Shown: positions 43,401 through 53,082, counted from the first letter of the stretch. The stretch: 64,000 nucleotides of DNA from Bathymodiolus brooksi (GCA_963680875.1 OY804575.1:29788494-29852493); one strand, 5' to 3'. The notes: a model not told the origin generated them from the letters alone. Made by a program: numbers and translations.

Positions 43401-46400
43401 TCATGTGGTTTTCACCCTATGTGTTTATAAATGTCAGGACTTTCAACCAATGTGATATATACTTCTGTTTGTCATGTGGTTTTCATCCTATGTGTTTATA
43501 AATGTCAGGACTTTCAACCAATGTGATATCTACTTCTGTTTGTCATGTGGCTTTCACCCTATGTGTTTATTAATGTCAGGACTTTCAACCAATGTGATAT
43601 ATACTTCTGTTTGTCATGTGGTTTTCACCTTATGTGTTTATAAATGTCAGGACTTTCAACCAATGTGATATATACTTCTGTTTGTCATGTAGTTTTCATC
43701 CTATGTGTTTATAACTGTCAGGACTTTCAACCAATGTGATATCTACTTCTGTTTGTCATGTGGTTTTCACTCTATGTGTTTATTAATGTCAGGACTTTCA
43801 ACCAATGTGATATATACTTCTGTTTGTCATGTGGTTTTCACCTTATGTGTTTATAAATGTCAGTACTTTCAACCAATGTGATATATACTTCTGTTTGTCG
43901 TGGTTTTCATCCTATGTGTTTATAAATGTCAGGAATTTCAACCAATGTGATATATACTTCTGTTTGTCATGTGGTTTTCACCCTATGTGTTTATTAATGT
44001 CAGGACTTTCAACCAATGTGATATATACTTCTGTTTGTCATGTGGTTTTCACCCTATGTGTTTATAAATGTCAGGACTTTCAACCAATGTGATATATACT
44101 TCTGTTTGTCATGTGGTTTTCACCCTGTGTTTATAAATGTCAGTACTTTCAACCAATGTGATATATACTTCTGTTTGTCATGTGGTTTTCATCCTATGTG
44201 TTTATTAATGTCAGGACTTTCAACCAATGTGATATATACTTCTGTTTGTCATGTGGTTTTCACCCTATGTGTTTATAAATGTCAGGACTTTCAACCAATG
44301 TGATATATACTTCTGTTTGTCATGTGGTTTTCACCCTATGTGTTTATAAATGTCAGTACTTTCAACCAATGTGATATATACTTGTTTGTCATGTGGTTTT
44401 CATCCTATGTGTTTATAAATGTCAGGACTTTCAACCAATGTGATATATACTTCTGTTTGTCATGTGGTTTTCACCCTATGTGTTTATAAATGTCAGGACT
44501 TTCAACCAATGTGATATATACTTCTGTTTGTCATGTGGTTTTCACTCTATGTGTTTATAAATGTCAGGGCTTTCAACCAATGTGATATATACTTCTGTTT
44601 GTCATGTGGTTTTCACCCTGTGTTTATAAATGTCAGGACTTTCAACCAATGTGATATATACTTGTTTGTCATGTGGTTTTCACCCTATGTGTTTATAAAT
44701 GTCAGGACTTTCAACCAATGTGATATATACTTCTGTTTGTCATGTGGTTTTCACTCTATGTGTTTATAAATGTCAGGACTTTTAACCAATGTGATATATA
44801 CTTGTTTGTCATGTTGTTTTCACCCTATGTGTTTATAAATGTCAGGACTTTCAACCAATGTGATATATACTTCTGTTTGTCATGTGGTTTTCACCCTATG
44901 TGTTTATAAATGTCAGTACTTTCAACCAATGTGATATATACTTCTGTTTGTCATGTGGTTTTCATCCTATGTGTTTATTAATGTCAGGACTTTCAACCAA
45001 TGTGATATATACTTCTGTTTGTTATGTGGTTTTCACCCTATGTGTTTATAAATGTCAGGACTTTCAACCAATGTGATATATACTTCTGTTTGTCATGTGG
45101 TTTTCACCCTATGTGTTTATAAATGTCAGGACTTTCAACCAATGTGATATATACTTCTGTTTGTCATGTGGTTTTCACCCTGTGTTTATAAATGTCAGGA
45201 CTTTCAACCAATGTGATATATACTTCTGTTTGTCATGTGGTTTTCATCCTATGTGTTTATAAATGTCTGTACTTTCAACCAATGTGATATATACTTCTGT
45301 TTGTCATGTGGTTTTCACCCTATGTGTTTATAAATGTCAGGACTTTCAACCAATGTGATATATACTTCTGTTTGTCATGTGGTTTTCATCCTATGTGTTT
45401 ATAAATGTCAGGACTTTCAACCAATGTGATATATACTTCTGTTTGTCATGTGGTTTTCATCCTATGTGTTTATAAATGTCAGGACTTTCAACCAATGTGA
45501 TATATACTTCTGTTTGTCATGTGGTTTTCACCCTATGTGTTTATAAATGTCAGGACTTTCAACCAATGTGATATATACTTCTGTTTGTCATGTGGTTTTC
45601 ATCCTATGTGTTTATAAATGTCAGGACTTTAAACCAATGTGATATATACTTCTGTTTGTCATGTGGTTTTCACTCTATGTGTTTATAAATGTCAGGACTT
45701 TCAACCAATGTGATATATACTTCTGTTTGTCATGTGGTTTTCATCCTATGTGTTTATAAATGTCAGGACTTTCAACCAATGTGATATATACTTCTGTTTG
45801 TCATGTGGTTTTCATCATGTGTTTATAAATGTCAGGACTTTCAACCAATGTGATATATACTTCTGTTTGTCATGTGGTTTTCATCCTATGTGTTTATAAA
45901 TGTCAGGACTTTCAACCAATGTGATATATACTTCTGTTTGTCATGTGGTTTTCACCCTATGTGTTTATAAATGTCAGGACTTTCAACCAATGTGATATAT
46001 ACTTCTGTTTGTCATGTGGTTTTCATCCTATGTGTTTATAAATGTCAGGACTTTCAACCCATGTGATATATACTTGTTTGTCATGTGGTTTTCACCCTAT
46101 GTGTTTATAAATGTCAGGACTTTCAACCAATGTGATATATACTTCTGTTTGTCATGTGGTTTTCACTCTATGTGTTTATAAATGTCAGGACTTTTAACCA
46201 ATGTGATATATACTTGTTTGTCATGTTGTTTTCACCCTATGTGTTTATAAATGTCAGGACTTTCAACCAATGTGATATATACTTCTGTTTGTCATGTGGT
46301 TTTCACCCTATGTGTTTATAAATGTCAGTACTTTCAACCAATGTGATATATACTTCTGTTTGTCATGTGGTTTTCATCCTATGTGTTTATTAATGTCAGG

Positions 46401-47951
46401 ACTTTCAACCAATGTGATATATACTTCTGTTTGTTATGTGGTTTTCACCCTATGTGTTTATAAATGTCAGGACTTTCAACCAATGTGATATATACTTCTG
46501 TTTGTCATGTGGTTTTCACCCTATGTGTTTATAAATGTCAGGACTTTCAACCAATGTGATATATACTTCTGTTTGTCATGTGGTTTTCACCCTGTGTTTA
46601 TAAATGTCAGGACTTTCAACCAATGTGATATATACTTCTGTTTGTCATGTGGTTTTCATCCTATGTGTTTATAAATGTCTGTACTTTCAACCAATGTGAT
46701 ATATACTTCTGTTTGTCATGTGGTTTTCACCCTATGTGTTTATAAATGTCAGGACTTTCAACCAATGTGATATATACTTCTGTTTGTCATGTGGTTTTCA
46801 TCCTATGTGTTTATAAATGTCAGGACTTTCAACCAATGTGATATATACTTCTGTTTGTCATGTGGTTTTCATCCTATGTGTTTATAAATGTCAGGACTTT
46901 CAACCAATGTGATATATACTTCTGTTTGTCATGTGGTTTTCACCCTATGTGTTTATAAATGTCAGGACTTTCAACCAATGTGATATATACTTCTGTTTGT
47001 CATGTGGTTTTCATCCTATGTGTTTATAAATGTCAGGACTTTAAACCAATGTGATATATACTTCTGTTTGTCATGTGGTTTTCACTCTATGTGTTTATAA
47101 ATGTCAGGACTTTCAACCAATGTGATATATACTTCTGTTTGTCATGTGGTTTTCATCCTATGTGTTTATAAATGTCAGGACTTTCAACCAATGTGATATA
47201 TACTTCTGTTTGTCATGTGGTTTTCACCATGTGTTTATAAATGTCAGGACTTTCAACCAATGTGATATATACTTCTGTTTGTCATGTGGTTTTCACCCTG
47301 TGTTTATAAATGTCAGGACTTTCAACCAATGTGATATATACTTCTGTTTGTCATGTGGTTTTCACCCTATGTGTTTATAAATGTCAGGACTTTCAACCAA
47401 TGTGATATATACTTGTTTGTCATGTGGTTTTCACCCTATGTGTTTATAAATGTCAGGACTTTCAACCAATGTTATATATACTTCTGTTTGTCATGTGGTT
47501 TTCATCCTATATGTTTATAAATGTCAGGACTTTCAACCAATGTGATATATACTTGTTTGTCATGTGGTTTTCACCCTATGTGTTTATAAATGTCAGGACT
47601 TTCAACCAATGTGATATATACTTCTGTTTGTCATGTGGTTTTCATCCAATGTGTTTATAAATGTCAGGATTTTAAACCAATGTGATATATACTTCTGTTT
47701 GTCATGTGGTTTTCACCCTATGTGTTTATAAATGTCAGTACTTTCAACCAATGTGATATATACTTCTGTTTGTCATGTGGTTTTCATCCTATGTGTTTAT
47801 AAATGTCAGGACTTTCAACCAATGTGATATATACTTCTGTTTGTCATGTGGTTTTCATCCTATGTGTTTATAAATGTCAGGACTTTAAACCAATGTGATA
47901 TATACTTCTGTTTGTCATGTGGTTTTCACCCTATGTGTTTATAAATGTCAG
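40412..47951 (+). repeat. Higher-order block B, copy 2
   Basis: Second member of the 7,476-bp tandem duplication. It carries the private change AGGAATTTC at 43,935. After 47,951 (CAGTAC versus CAGGAC in copy 1) the array passes into the diverged right-edge monomers. Confidence 0.87.
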
Positions 47952-49391
47952 TACTTTCAACCAATGTGATATATACTTCTGTTTGTCATGTGGTTTTCAT
48001 CCTATGTGTTTATAAATGTCAGGACTTTCAACCAATGTGATATATACTTCTGTTTGTCATGTGGTTTTCATCATGTGTTTATAAATGTCAGGACTTTCAA
48101 CCAATGTGATATATACTTCTGTTTGTCATGTGGTTTTCACCCTATGTGTTTATAAATGTCAGGACTTTCAACCAATGTGATATATACTTCTGTTTGTCAT
48201 GTGGTTTTCACCCTATGTGTTTATAAATGTCAGTACTTTCAACCAATGTGATATATACTTCTGTTTGTCATGTGGTTTTCATCCTATGTGTTTATACATG
48301 ACAGGACTTTAAACCAATGTGATATATACTTCTGTTTGTCATGTGGTTTTCACCCTATGTGTTTATAAATGTCAGGACGTTCAACCAATGTGATATATAC
48401 TTCTGTTTGTCATGTGGTTTTCATCCTGTGTTTATAAATGTCAGTACTTTCAACCAATGTGATATATACTTCTGTTTGTCATGTGGTTTTCATCCTATGT
48501 GTTTATAAATGTCAGGACTTTCAACCAATGTGATATATACTTCTGTTTGTCATGTGGTTTTCATCATGTGTTTATAAATGTCAGGACTTTCAACCAATGT
48601 GATATATACTTCTGTTTGTCATGTGGTTTTCATCATGTGTTTATAAATGTCAGGACTTTCAACCAATGTGATATTTACTTCTGTTTGTCATGTGGTTTTC
48701 ACCCTATGTGTTTATAAATGTCAGGACTTTCAACCAATGTGATATATACTTGTTTGTCATGTGGTTTTCACCCTATGTGTTTATAAATGTCAGGACTTTC
48801 AACCAATGTGATATATACTTCTGTTTGTCATGTGGTTTTCATCCTATGTGTTTATAAATGTCAGGACTTTCAACCAATGTGATATATACTTCTGTTTGTC
48901 ATGTGGTTTTCATCCTATGTGTTTATAAATGTCAGGACTTTCAACCAATGTGATATATACTTCTGTTTGTCATGTGGTTTTCATCCTATGTGTTTATAAA
49001 TGTCAGGACTTTCAACCAATGTGATATATACTTCTGTTTGTCATGTGGTTTTCACCATGTGTATATAAATGTCAGAACTTTCAATCAATGTGATATATAC
49101 TTCTGTTTGTCATGTGGATTTCACCATGTGTTTATAAATGTCAGGACTTTCAACCAATGTGATATATACTTGTTTGTCATGTGGTTTTCACCCAATGTGT
49201 TTATAAATGTCAGGACTTTCAACCAATGTGATATATACTTCTGTTTGTCATGTGGTTTTCATCCTGTGTTTATAAATGTCAGGACTTTCAACCAATGTGA
49301 TATATACTTGTTTGTCATGTGGTTTTCATCCTATGTGTTTACAAATGTCAGGACTTTCAACCAATGTGATATATACCTCTGTTTGTCATGT
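47952..49391 (+). repeat. Diverged right-edge monomers of the 71-bp satellite
   Basis: The last 1.4 kb shows more private changes per monomer than the interior: TTTATACATGACAGG (48,292), GGACGTTC (48,377), GATATTTACTT (48,670), GTGTATATAAATGTCAGAAC (49,057), TTCAATCAATG (49,080), GTGGATTTCACC (49,123), CACCCAATGTG (49,190), TTTACAAATG (49,338) and ATATACCTCTG (49,371). Most final units carry 2-bp deletions, so one frame runs from 48,972 through the junction to 49,670. No higher-order copy of this segment is seen elsewhere in the window. Confidence 0.85.
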
Positions 49392-49561
49392 CTCTCCACT
49401 TCTTGTTTATGTTTTGTTTGTTTGTCTTTACACCACAAAGGTTTGTACGAGCAACTCCCCTTACATCATCAAAGGGAATTGTTCAACCTTTTGCATTTAT
49501 GCATATTACCAAATGGAGAAACCAATGGAGATTCGATATTGTTACCTGGCGACAGTTTGAT
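49392..49561. other. Unique junction sequence right of the satellite
   Basis: This non-repeat DNA begins where the last monomer is cut. It starts with a T-rich run containing TTTGTTTGTTTGTC, followed by sequence of mixed composition. Two overlapping plus-strand frames (49,276-49,560 and 49,388-49,627) and the tail of the 232-codon frame cross it, but they disagree in frame and show no domain that I recognise. It may be the left part of the dispersed repeat that follows. Confidence 0.4.
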
Positions 49562-49735
49562 CATAAGGGTAATAACAAAATTACCGAACTCCGAACAATC
49601 TTACAAAGGGAAAGTCAAAACTCATAATTATATAAACAGACAAAATCAGTCAACAACCGGAAAACTGTGAAAACTGTAATGACCCTGACTTGGTACAGGC
49701 ATTTCTAAAGAAATGGTGGGTTGAATCAGATTTTA
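49562..49735 (+). mobile_element. Decayed mussel-type dispersed repeat
   Basis: The motifs AAAATTACCGAACTCCGA, GGGAAAGTC, GACTTGGTACAGGCATTTC and GGTGGGTTGAA occur here in the same order as in a repeat I recall as very common in Mytilus introns and intergenic DNA. The copy is degenerate and I see no coding capacity. The identification is from memory, not from a database match; a repeat-library comparison would settle the family. A further fragment that may belong to the same family lies near 50,214. Confidence 0.45.
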
Positions 49736-49886
49736 AGGTGCCATACTATTTTTGAAGGAGTTATTGCCCTTTTTGACTTTGGAAAAATGTGCAACGCCTT
49801 CTACATTTGAAATGGAACTTCCTCAAAACTTTGCATACTTCCTTATTACCATATGAAATTCATCTAAAAAAGGGTTATAGGGATAT
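49736..49886. other. Unassigned sequence between repeat fragments
   Basis: This intergenic stretch begins GTGCCATACTATTTTTGAAG and contains AGTTATTGCCCTTTTTGAC, phrases that look like other bivalve repetitive DNA, but I cannot assign a family. A 63-codon plus-strand frame at 49,789-49,980 runs through it into the SINE-like element and is not credible as a gene. Confidence 0.3.
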
Positions 49887-50045
49887 GGTGTTTAACGACA
49901 CTTTCAACAATATTTCAGTTATATCGTGGTGGTCAGTTTTATTGTTGGAGGAAACCAGAGTATCCGGAGAAAACCACTGAACTGTCACAAGTCACGGACT
50001 TTATCACATAATGTTGTGTCGCCCGAATGGGATTCGAACTCACAA
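49887..50045 (-). mobile_element. tRNA-SINE-like element, minus strand
   Basis: The plus strand reads GGTGTTTAACGACACTTTCA, then CAATATTTCAGTTATATCG, GGTGGTCAGTTTTATTG, GGAGGAAACCAGAGTATCCG, GAGAAAACCACTGAACTGTC and finally GGGATTCGAACTCACA. The core resembles a short interspersed element found widely in bivalves (recalled from memory). The right end, read on the minus strand, gives GAGTTCGAATCCC, a good match to the RNA polymerase III B box GGTTCGANTCC, which orients the element leftward. No clear A box remains to the right, so the promoter half is decayed or truncated. It interrupts what may once have been a continuous dispersed repeat. Confidence 0.55.
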
Positions 50046-50478
50046 TGTATAACAACTTCTGTGTCATGAAGATTAAATATATTACATGTATATAAAGTTC
50101 AAGATAAGAGCAGTCTTTAATACAACACTGCTCTCCTAATTAGGATTGGATTTATGTCACATGAAACACTTGAACTGACACATTATTTCACTATGAGGAA
50201 AGGTAAGAGTCTATGAAGCTAGCTAAACCCCACCACTTTGTATTGACGTGAGTGTACCCAGCCAGGAAAGTGAGTGGTCATGTATGTAACTAAGGGTATA
50301 GATTTTGTTTCTGTTTCTACAATTTTCTGATTAGATTTTGTAACTGTTCCGACAGTGTGGTATTTTTGTTTATCATTTTCTTTAACAACTTATTGAATGA
50401 ATGTTAGGCAAAAAAATAAAATATATACATATGTTTCCCTGAACATTCTCGAAAAAATAGGGAAGGTAGGCAAAATGT
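50046..50478. other. AT-rich intergenic DNA with a small repeat fragment
   Basis: No gene is seen. At 50,214-50,250 the phrase GAAGCTAGCTAAACCCCACC resembles the segment that follows the GGTGGGTTGAA part in the mussel dispersed repeat, which suggests the family at 49,562 was split by the intervening insertion. The remainder is AT-rich with no recognisable signal. Confidence 0.3.
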
Positions 50479-51147
50479 TTTATTATTTTTTGGGGTTAAA
50501 TATTTACCTGGGTTACACAGAACAAGGATCTGACAGTACTTGTCAAAAATGGCAATACAATCTTTAGAATTGGCACTAAAAATTATGGTCTATAGGGTCA
50601 TCAGAAACACATGTACTTTTTTGGCCTTGTCTTCATATCCTGTGAAGAAGCTGATATTTGACAATATCTCATACATGAAAGCTAGAACATATTTTTAACA
50701 CATTTTAAATTTAATATTTTCAGTAAAATATCTTAATTTTTTTTTGTAATTGAAGCAATACATAATTGTCTACACAAACAAGCAGTAGATAATAATACAA
50801 AAACAATATATGTGCATTCACTGTCATCCAAATTTTAAAATGAAAATAAAAAAATACACATTTCCTATTTATATTTACAATAGCTATATTTTCCCCATTT
50901 TCCTTTGATTGAGATTTCATGTGACTATGGTGCATTAGACATAAAACATATTGTACATCTAAAATCAGTCAAATGTGGTCTATTTTAATGACTGTTTAAC
51001 AAAAGCACTGCTTAGATAAAATGTTAATTTCATGAGGCAATGAGTCGTGCAACTAAACCAAAACTGACACAAAAGAAGACTGGAGTCCACTACTGAGACA
51101 CTGAGTAACCGAGTGAATGTTCTACTGACAGTATACGATTGGTATGC
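50479..51147 (-). other. Probable 3' UTR/flank of the B-box gene, with candidate poly(A) signals
   Basis: This very AT-rich stretch lies downstream of the minus-strand stop codon. Read on the minus strand, it has candidate poly(A) signals ATTAAA at 50,989-50,984 and 50,715-50,710 and AATAAA at 50,484-50,479. Which one is used cannot be decided here. The 71-codon minus-strand frame at 50,720-50,935 is low-complexity, rich in Phe, Tyr and Lys, and is a chance frame in AT-rich DNA. Confidence 0.3.
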
Positions 51148-52677
51148 TTAATGGGTATGTATACCTAATTCTTTAAGATCAATAGTATATGTGATAGCAT
51201 TGTTACAACCTATCCACAATAAATTCTTGGAACTCACAGCTATCCTCCTTGGCCAATTTGTCTCTAATTCTTTAAAGTTTATACATGACAAGTAGTCCCC
51301 GTCTGGTGTAATGATGTGTATGATCTTGTTCTCGTGATCGGTTATATAGATATGACCAAACTTGTCATTTGCTAGTCCGTGTGGAGTAAACGGTTTTTGG
51401 CCTGAAATATTGGACAATCCACAGTAGGTAAATTTGACTGTTGTCAGGTCAGAGGTTAATCCAACTACCTTTTGTACATTTTTAGGATTCCAATCAATAA
51501 CAATAATATCATCATTTACATTCTGAAGAACCCTGTCTGGGTTGCGAAAAAGTCTTTCTCCTTTCAGATTCTTTGAGTGTTCACTTATAACATTCCCATT
51601 TGGGCTCAGTCTAACTATCTTCCCATCAGCACCTTTTGCTTGAAGACAAAGTAAAATATCACCATTTTCAGCCAGACACATACATCTAGTTCCGAATGGA
51701 GATGCATCATAAAATTCCCTTCTGGGACCAAGACAATTTACTTTCCAAACCTTTGATCCTTTATCCTCTGTCAGCATTACATCACCATATGTATTGACTA
51801 TCATATCCTTGAAAACAAAGTCTACAGAAATACTAATTTTCTCCCTCCCATTCCTGGAGACTTGTTTCAGAATTTGCGGTCGCTGAAATCCAACCCACGT
51901 TAAATCACCATGCACAGGAAAAAGAGTTCCAACATGCTTTGCATTTGGAATGGATCTATTAAAGTCAATGATGCTATTCAATTTGACTGGGCCCTCGAAT
52001 TCTGTTGCTGAACATTCATGATCTTTGAAATAGACAGTATGCAGACGACCAATTAGACGTGACATTCGTTTTTCATCAATTGCAAGAGATGCAAATTTAT
52101 GGTCTATTGGTTTTCCCAGAGAAAGCATTTCCGTTAAGAATGTTTGATAAAAAAGTGTATCTACATTATTACAAGATATCCATTTCAGCATAACGGCATC
52201 AGTATTGGATATTTGTGACTCTATTTTATGGATGTACTGTTGTAGATTTTCAATACTGGATTTTACTTTACTTTTGCGATTTCCCAAGAGTGTTTCGTCT
52301 ACTTTTTGCTGTGAATCTAGTTCCTCGGTTAATTCCACCATGGCTATATCAATCTCACTTCTGAGGAAATCAGCTTTCTTGATTATTTCTTGTAAAATTG
52401 TAGCACGTCTTTGGTTCACTTCATCAATCAGTTTGTTAGTGTTCTTCTCTTCAGACTTGATTAATAACAGCTCATTTTTCAATTTTTTAAGATAAGCTTC
52501 AAGTTCGCACCTTTTCACCTTTGCATGTTCTGTCAGATCAGTGAATACATGTCCTTTATGCGTATCTGTTACACAGAGTCTGCATGTCAACTTACCGTCA
52601 TTCTCACAGTAATATTGGTATGTCTGTTTTGGATGCGATGAACATGTGTTTGTAGAAGGTACTTGGGCTTGGGCCAT
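51148..52677 (-). CDS. RING-less TRIM-like protein: B-box2, coiled coil, NHL-type beta-propeller
   Basis: This intact single-exon coding region encodes 509 residues from the chosen start. A perfect B-box type 2 zinc site lies near the N-terminus: Cys12, His15, Cys24, Asp27, Cys32, Cys35, His40 and His43 (C-x2-H-x8-C-x2-D-x4-C-x2-C-x4-H-x2-H). Residues about 50-165 are rich in Lys, Glu and Leu with heptad-like spacing, as in the TRIM coiled coil. The C-terminal half contains propeller-blade motifs such as GDVMLTED, GKIVRLSPNGN, PHGLANDKFGHIYITDH and WPRRIAVSSKNLLWIG, typical of NHL repeats. No RING finger is encoded, so E3 ligase activity cannot be assumed. Such RING-less proteins are numerous in bivalves and often annotated as TRIM2/TRIM45/TRIM71-like; roles in innate immunity or RNA binding are inference. 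An in-frame ATG nine codons upstream (52,704) is disfavoured because a 3' splice site lies between it and this ATG. The stop codon is TAA at 51,150-51,148. Confidence 0.9.
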   Translation of the reverse strand: MAQAQVPSTNTCSSHPKQTYQYYCENDGKLTCRLCVTDTHKGHVFTDLTEHAKVKRCELEAYLKKLKNELLLIKSEEKNTNKLIDEVNQRRATILQEIIKKADFLRSEIDIAMVELTEELDSQQKVDETLLGNRKSKVKSSIENLQQYIHKIESQISNTDAVMLKWISCNNVDTLFYQTFLTEMLSLGKPIDHKFASLAIDEKRMSRLIGRLHTVYFKDHECSATEFEGPVKLNSIIDFNRSIPNAKHVGTLFPVHGDLTWVGFQRPQILKQVSRNGREKISISVDFVFKDMIVNTYGDVMLTEDKGSKVWKVNCLGPRREFYDASPFGTRCMCLAENGDILLCLQAKGADGKIVRLSPNGNVISEHSKNLKGERLFRNPDRVLQNVNDDIIVIDWNPKNVQKVVGLTSDLTTVKFTYCGLSNISGQKPFTPHGLANDKFGHIYITDHENKIIHIITPDGDYLSCINFKELETNWPRRIAVSSKNLLWIGCNNAITYTIDLKELGIHTH

Positions 52678-52697
52678 ATTTCTGACAAAAGAATAAC
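52678..52697 (-). other. 3' splice site just upstream of the B-box protein start codon
   Basis: On the minus strand the sequence reads ATTCTTTTGTCAG, then AAAT, then ATG. A T-rich tract followed by CAG at 52,684-52,682 is a good acceptor and puts the exon start at 52,681, four bases before the ATG at 52,677. The 5' UTR must then come from an upstream exon at higher coordinates, and the in-frame ATG at 52,704 would be intronic. Confidence 0.6.
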
Positions 52698-52925
52698 ATG
52701 TCATATATTATTGTGATGTTTTCATACCATAACAGATCTACCAAGTATATGAAAAAATGGCACACTAGTGAAAATCTTTGATTCTTGTGGGTCAAGTATA
52801 CGTAGTTATCAGTTAATAGTTCAGGGTGATTAATTCTTCGTGTGGAAACTGATCAGTCTTGCAAGTTTTTGTTTGTTCCCGGTTTTATTGAGAAAAAATC
52901 GCACCAAAAAGCATTGTGATCTGGA
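52698..52925. other. Upstream intron sequence of the B-box gene
   Basis: AT-rich DNA with no coding signal. The minus-strand frame at 52,604-52,795 is a shadow that overlaps the B-box CDS in another frame. Confidence 0.4.
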
Positions 52926-53082
52926 GATTCGAAAGGGGTAATATCAGAATACAAGGACAATACACTACAATGTCTAGCAGAAAAGGGACAAAAGAACAAA
53001 CAATGGTCAATAAACACTACACTGAAAAGATAAGACTGATCAACACAACCACCATAAAAAAAATGGGTGCTCCACGAGAGGT
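52926..53082 (+). mobile_element. Decayed mussel-type dispersed repeat, copy 1
   Basis: The sequence runs GATTCGAAAGGGGTAAT, GACAATACACTACAATG, ACAAACAATGGTCAATAAAC, ACTGAAAAGATAAGACTG and GGGTGCTCCACGAGAGG. The same order of phrases occurs at 57,256-57,372, so the window holds two diverged copies of one family. I recall this family as abundant in Mytilus, where it continues with a motif similar to GGTGCTCCGGAAGG. No coding capacity is visible. Confidence 0.5.

Larger units (their letters stand above)
1..49391 (+). repeat. Giant 71-bp satellite array (about 700 monomers)
   Basis: Head-to-tail repeats fill this stretch without interruption and continue past the left edge. The consensus monomer is 71 bp, beginning TGTGATATATACTTCTGTTT and ending GGACTTTCAACCAA; by hand count it has 30 T, 17 A, 12 G and 12 C (34% GC) and no CpG. 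About a quarter of monomers are 69 bp. Common substitutions are CACCC/CATCC/CACTC in the middle, CAGGAC/CAGTAC, TTCAACC/TTAAACC/TTTAACC and TTATAAATG/TTATTAATG. The array breaks off inside a monomer at about 49,391 (GTCATGT followed by unrelated CTCTCC). Open frames of 64-94 codons recur only because 69 is divisible by three; they have no start context, domain or independent support and are not genes. Whether the array is centromeric, heterochromatic or interstitial cannot be told from sequence alone. Confidence 0.97.

Noticed and set aside
1718..49010. Dozens of recurrent 64-94 codon plus-strand frames as a family of small Cys/Phe-rich proteins
   Set aside because: They are translations of the satellite in shifting frames, identical wherever the same order of 71- and 69-bp units occurs, and have no independent gene signals.
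1..49391. CRISPR array
   Set aside because: There are no variable spacers between constant repeats; the whole 71-bp unit is repeated, the context is eukaryotic and there are no cas genes.
1..49391. CENP-B box in the satellite monomer as evidence for a centromere
   Set aside because: The TTCG...CGGG type motif is absent; the unit contains no CpG at all.
50720..50935. 71-codon minus-strand frame as a membrane peptide
   Set aside because: Low-complexity AT-rich DNA in the probable 3' flank of the B-box gene, with no homology I recognise.
52205..52495. 96-codon plus-strand frame
   Set aside because: Antisense shadow of the coiled-coil region of the B-box protein.
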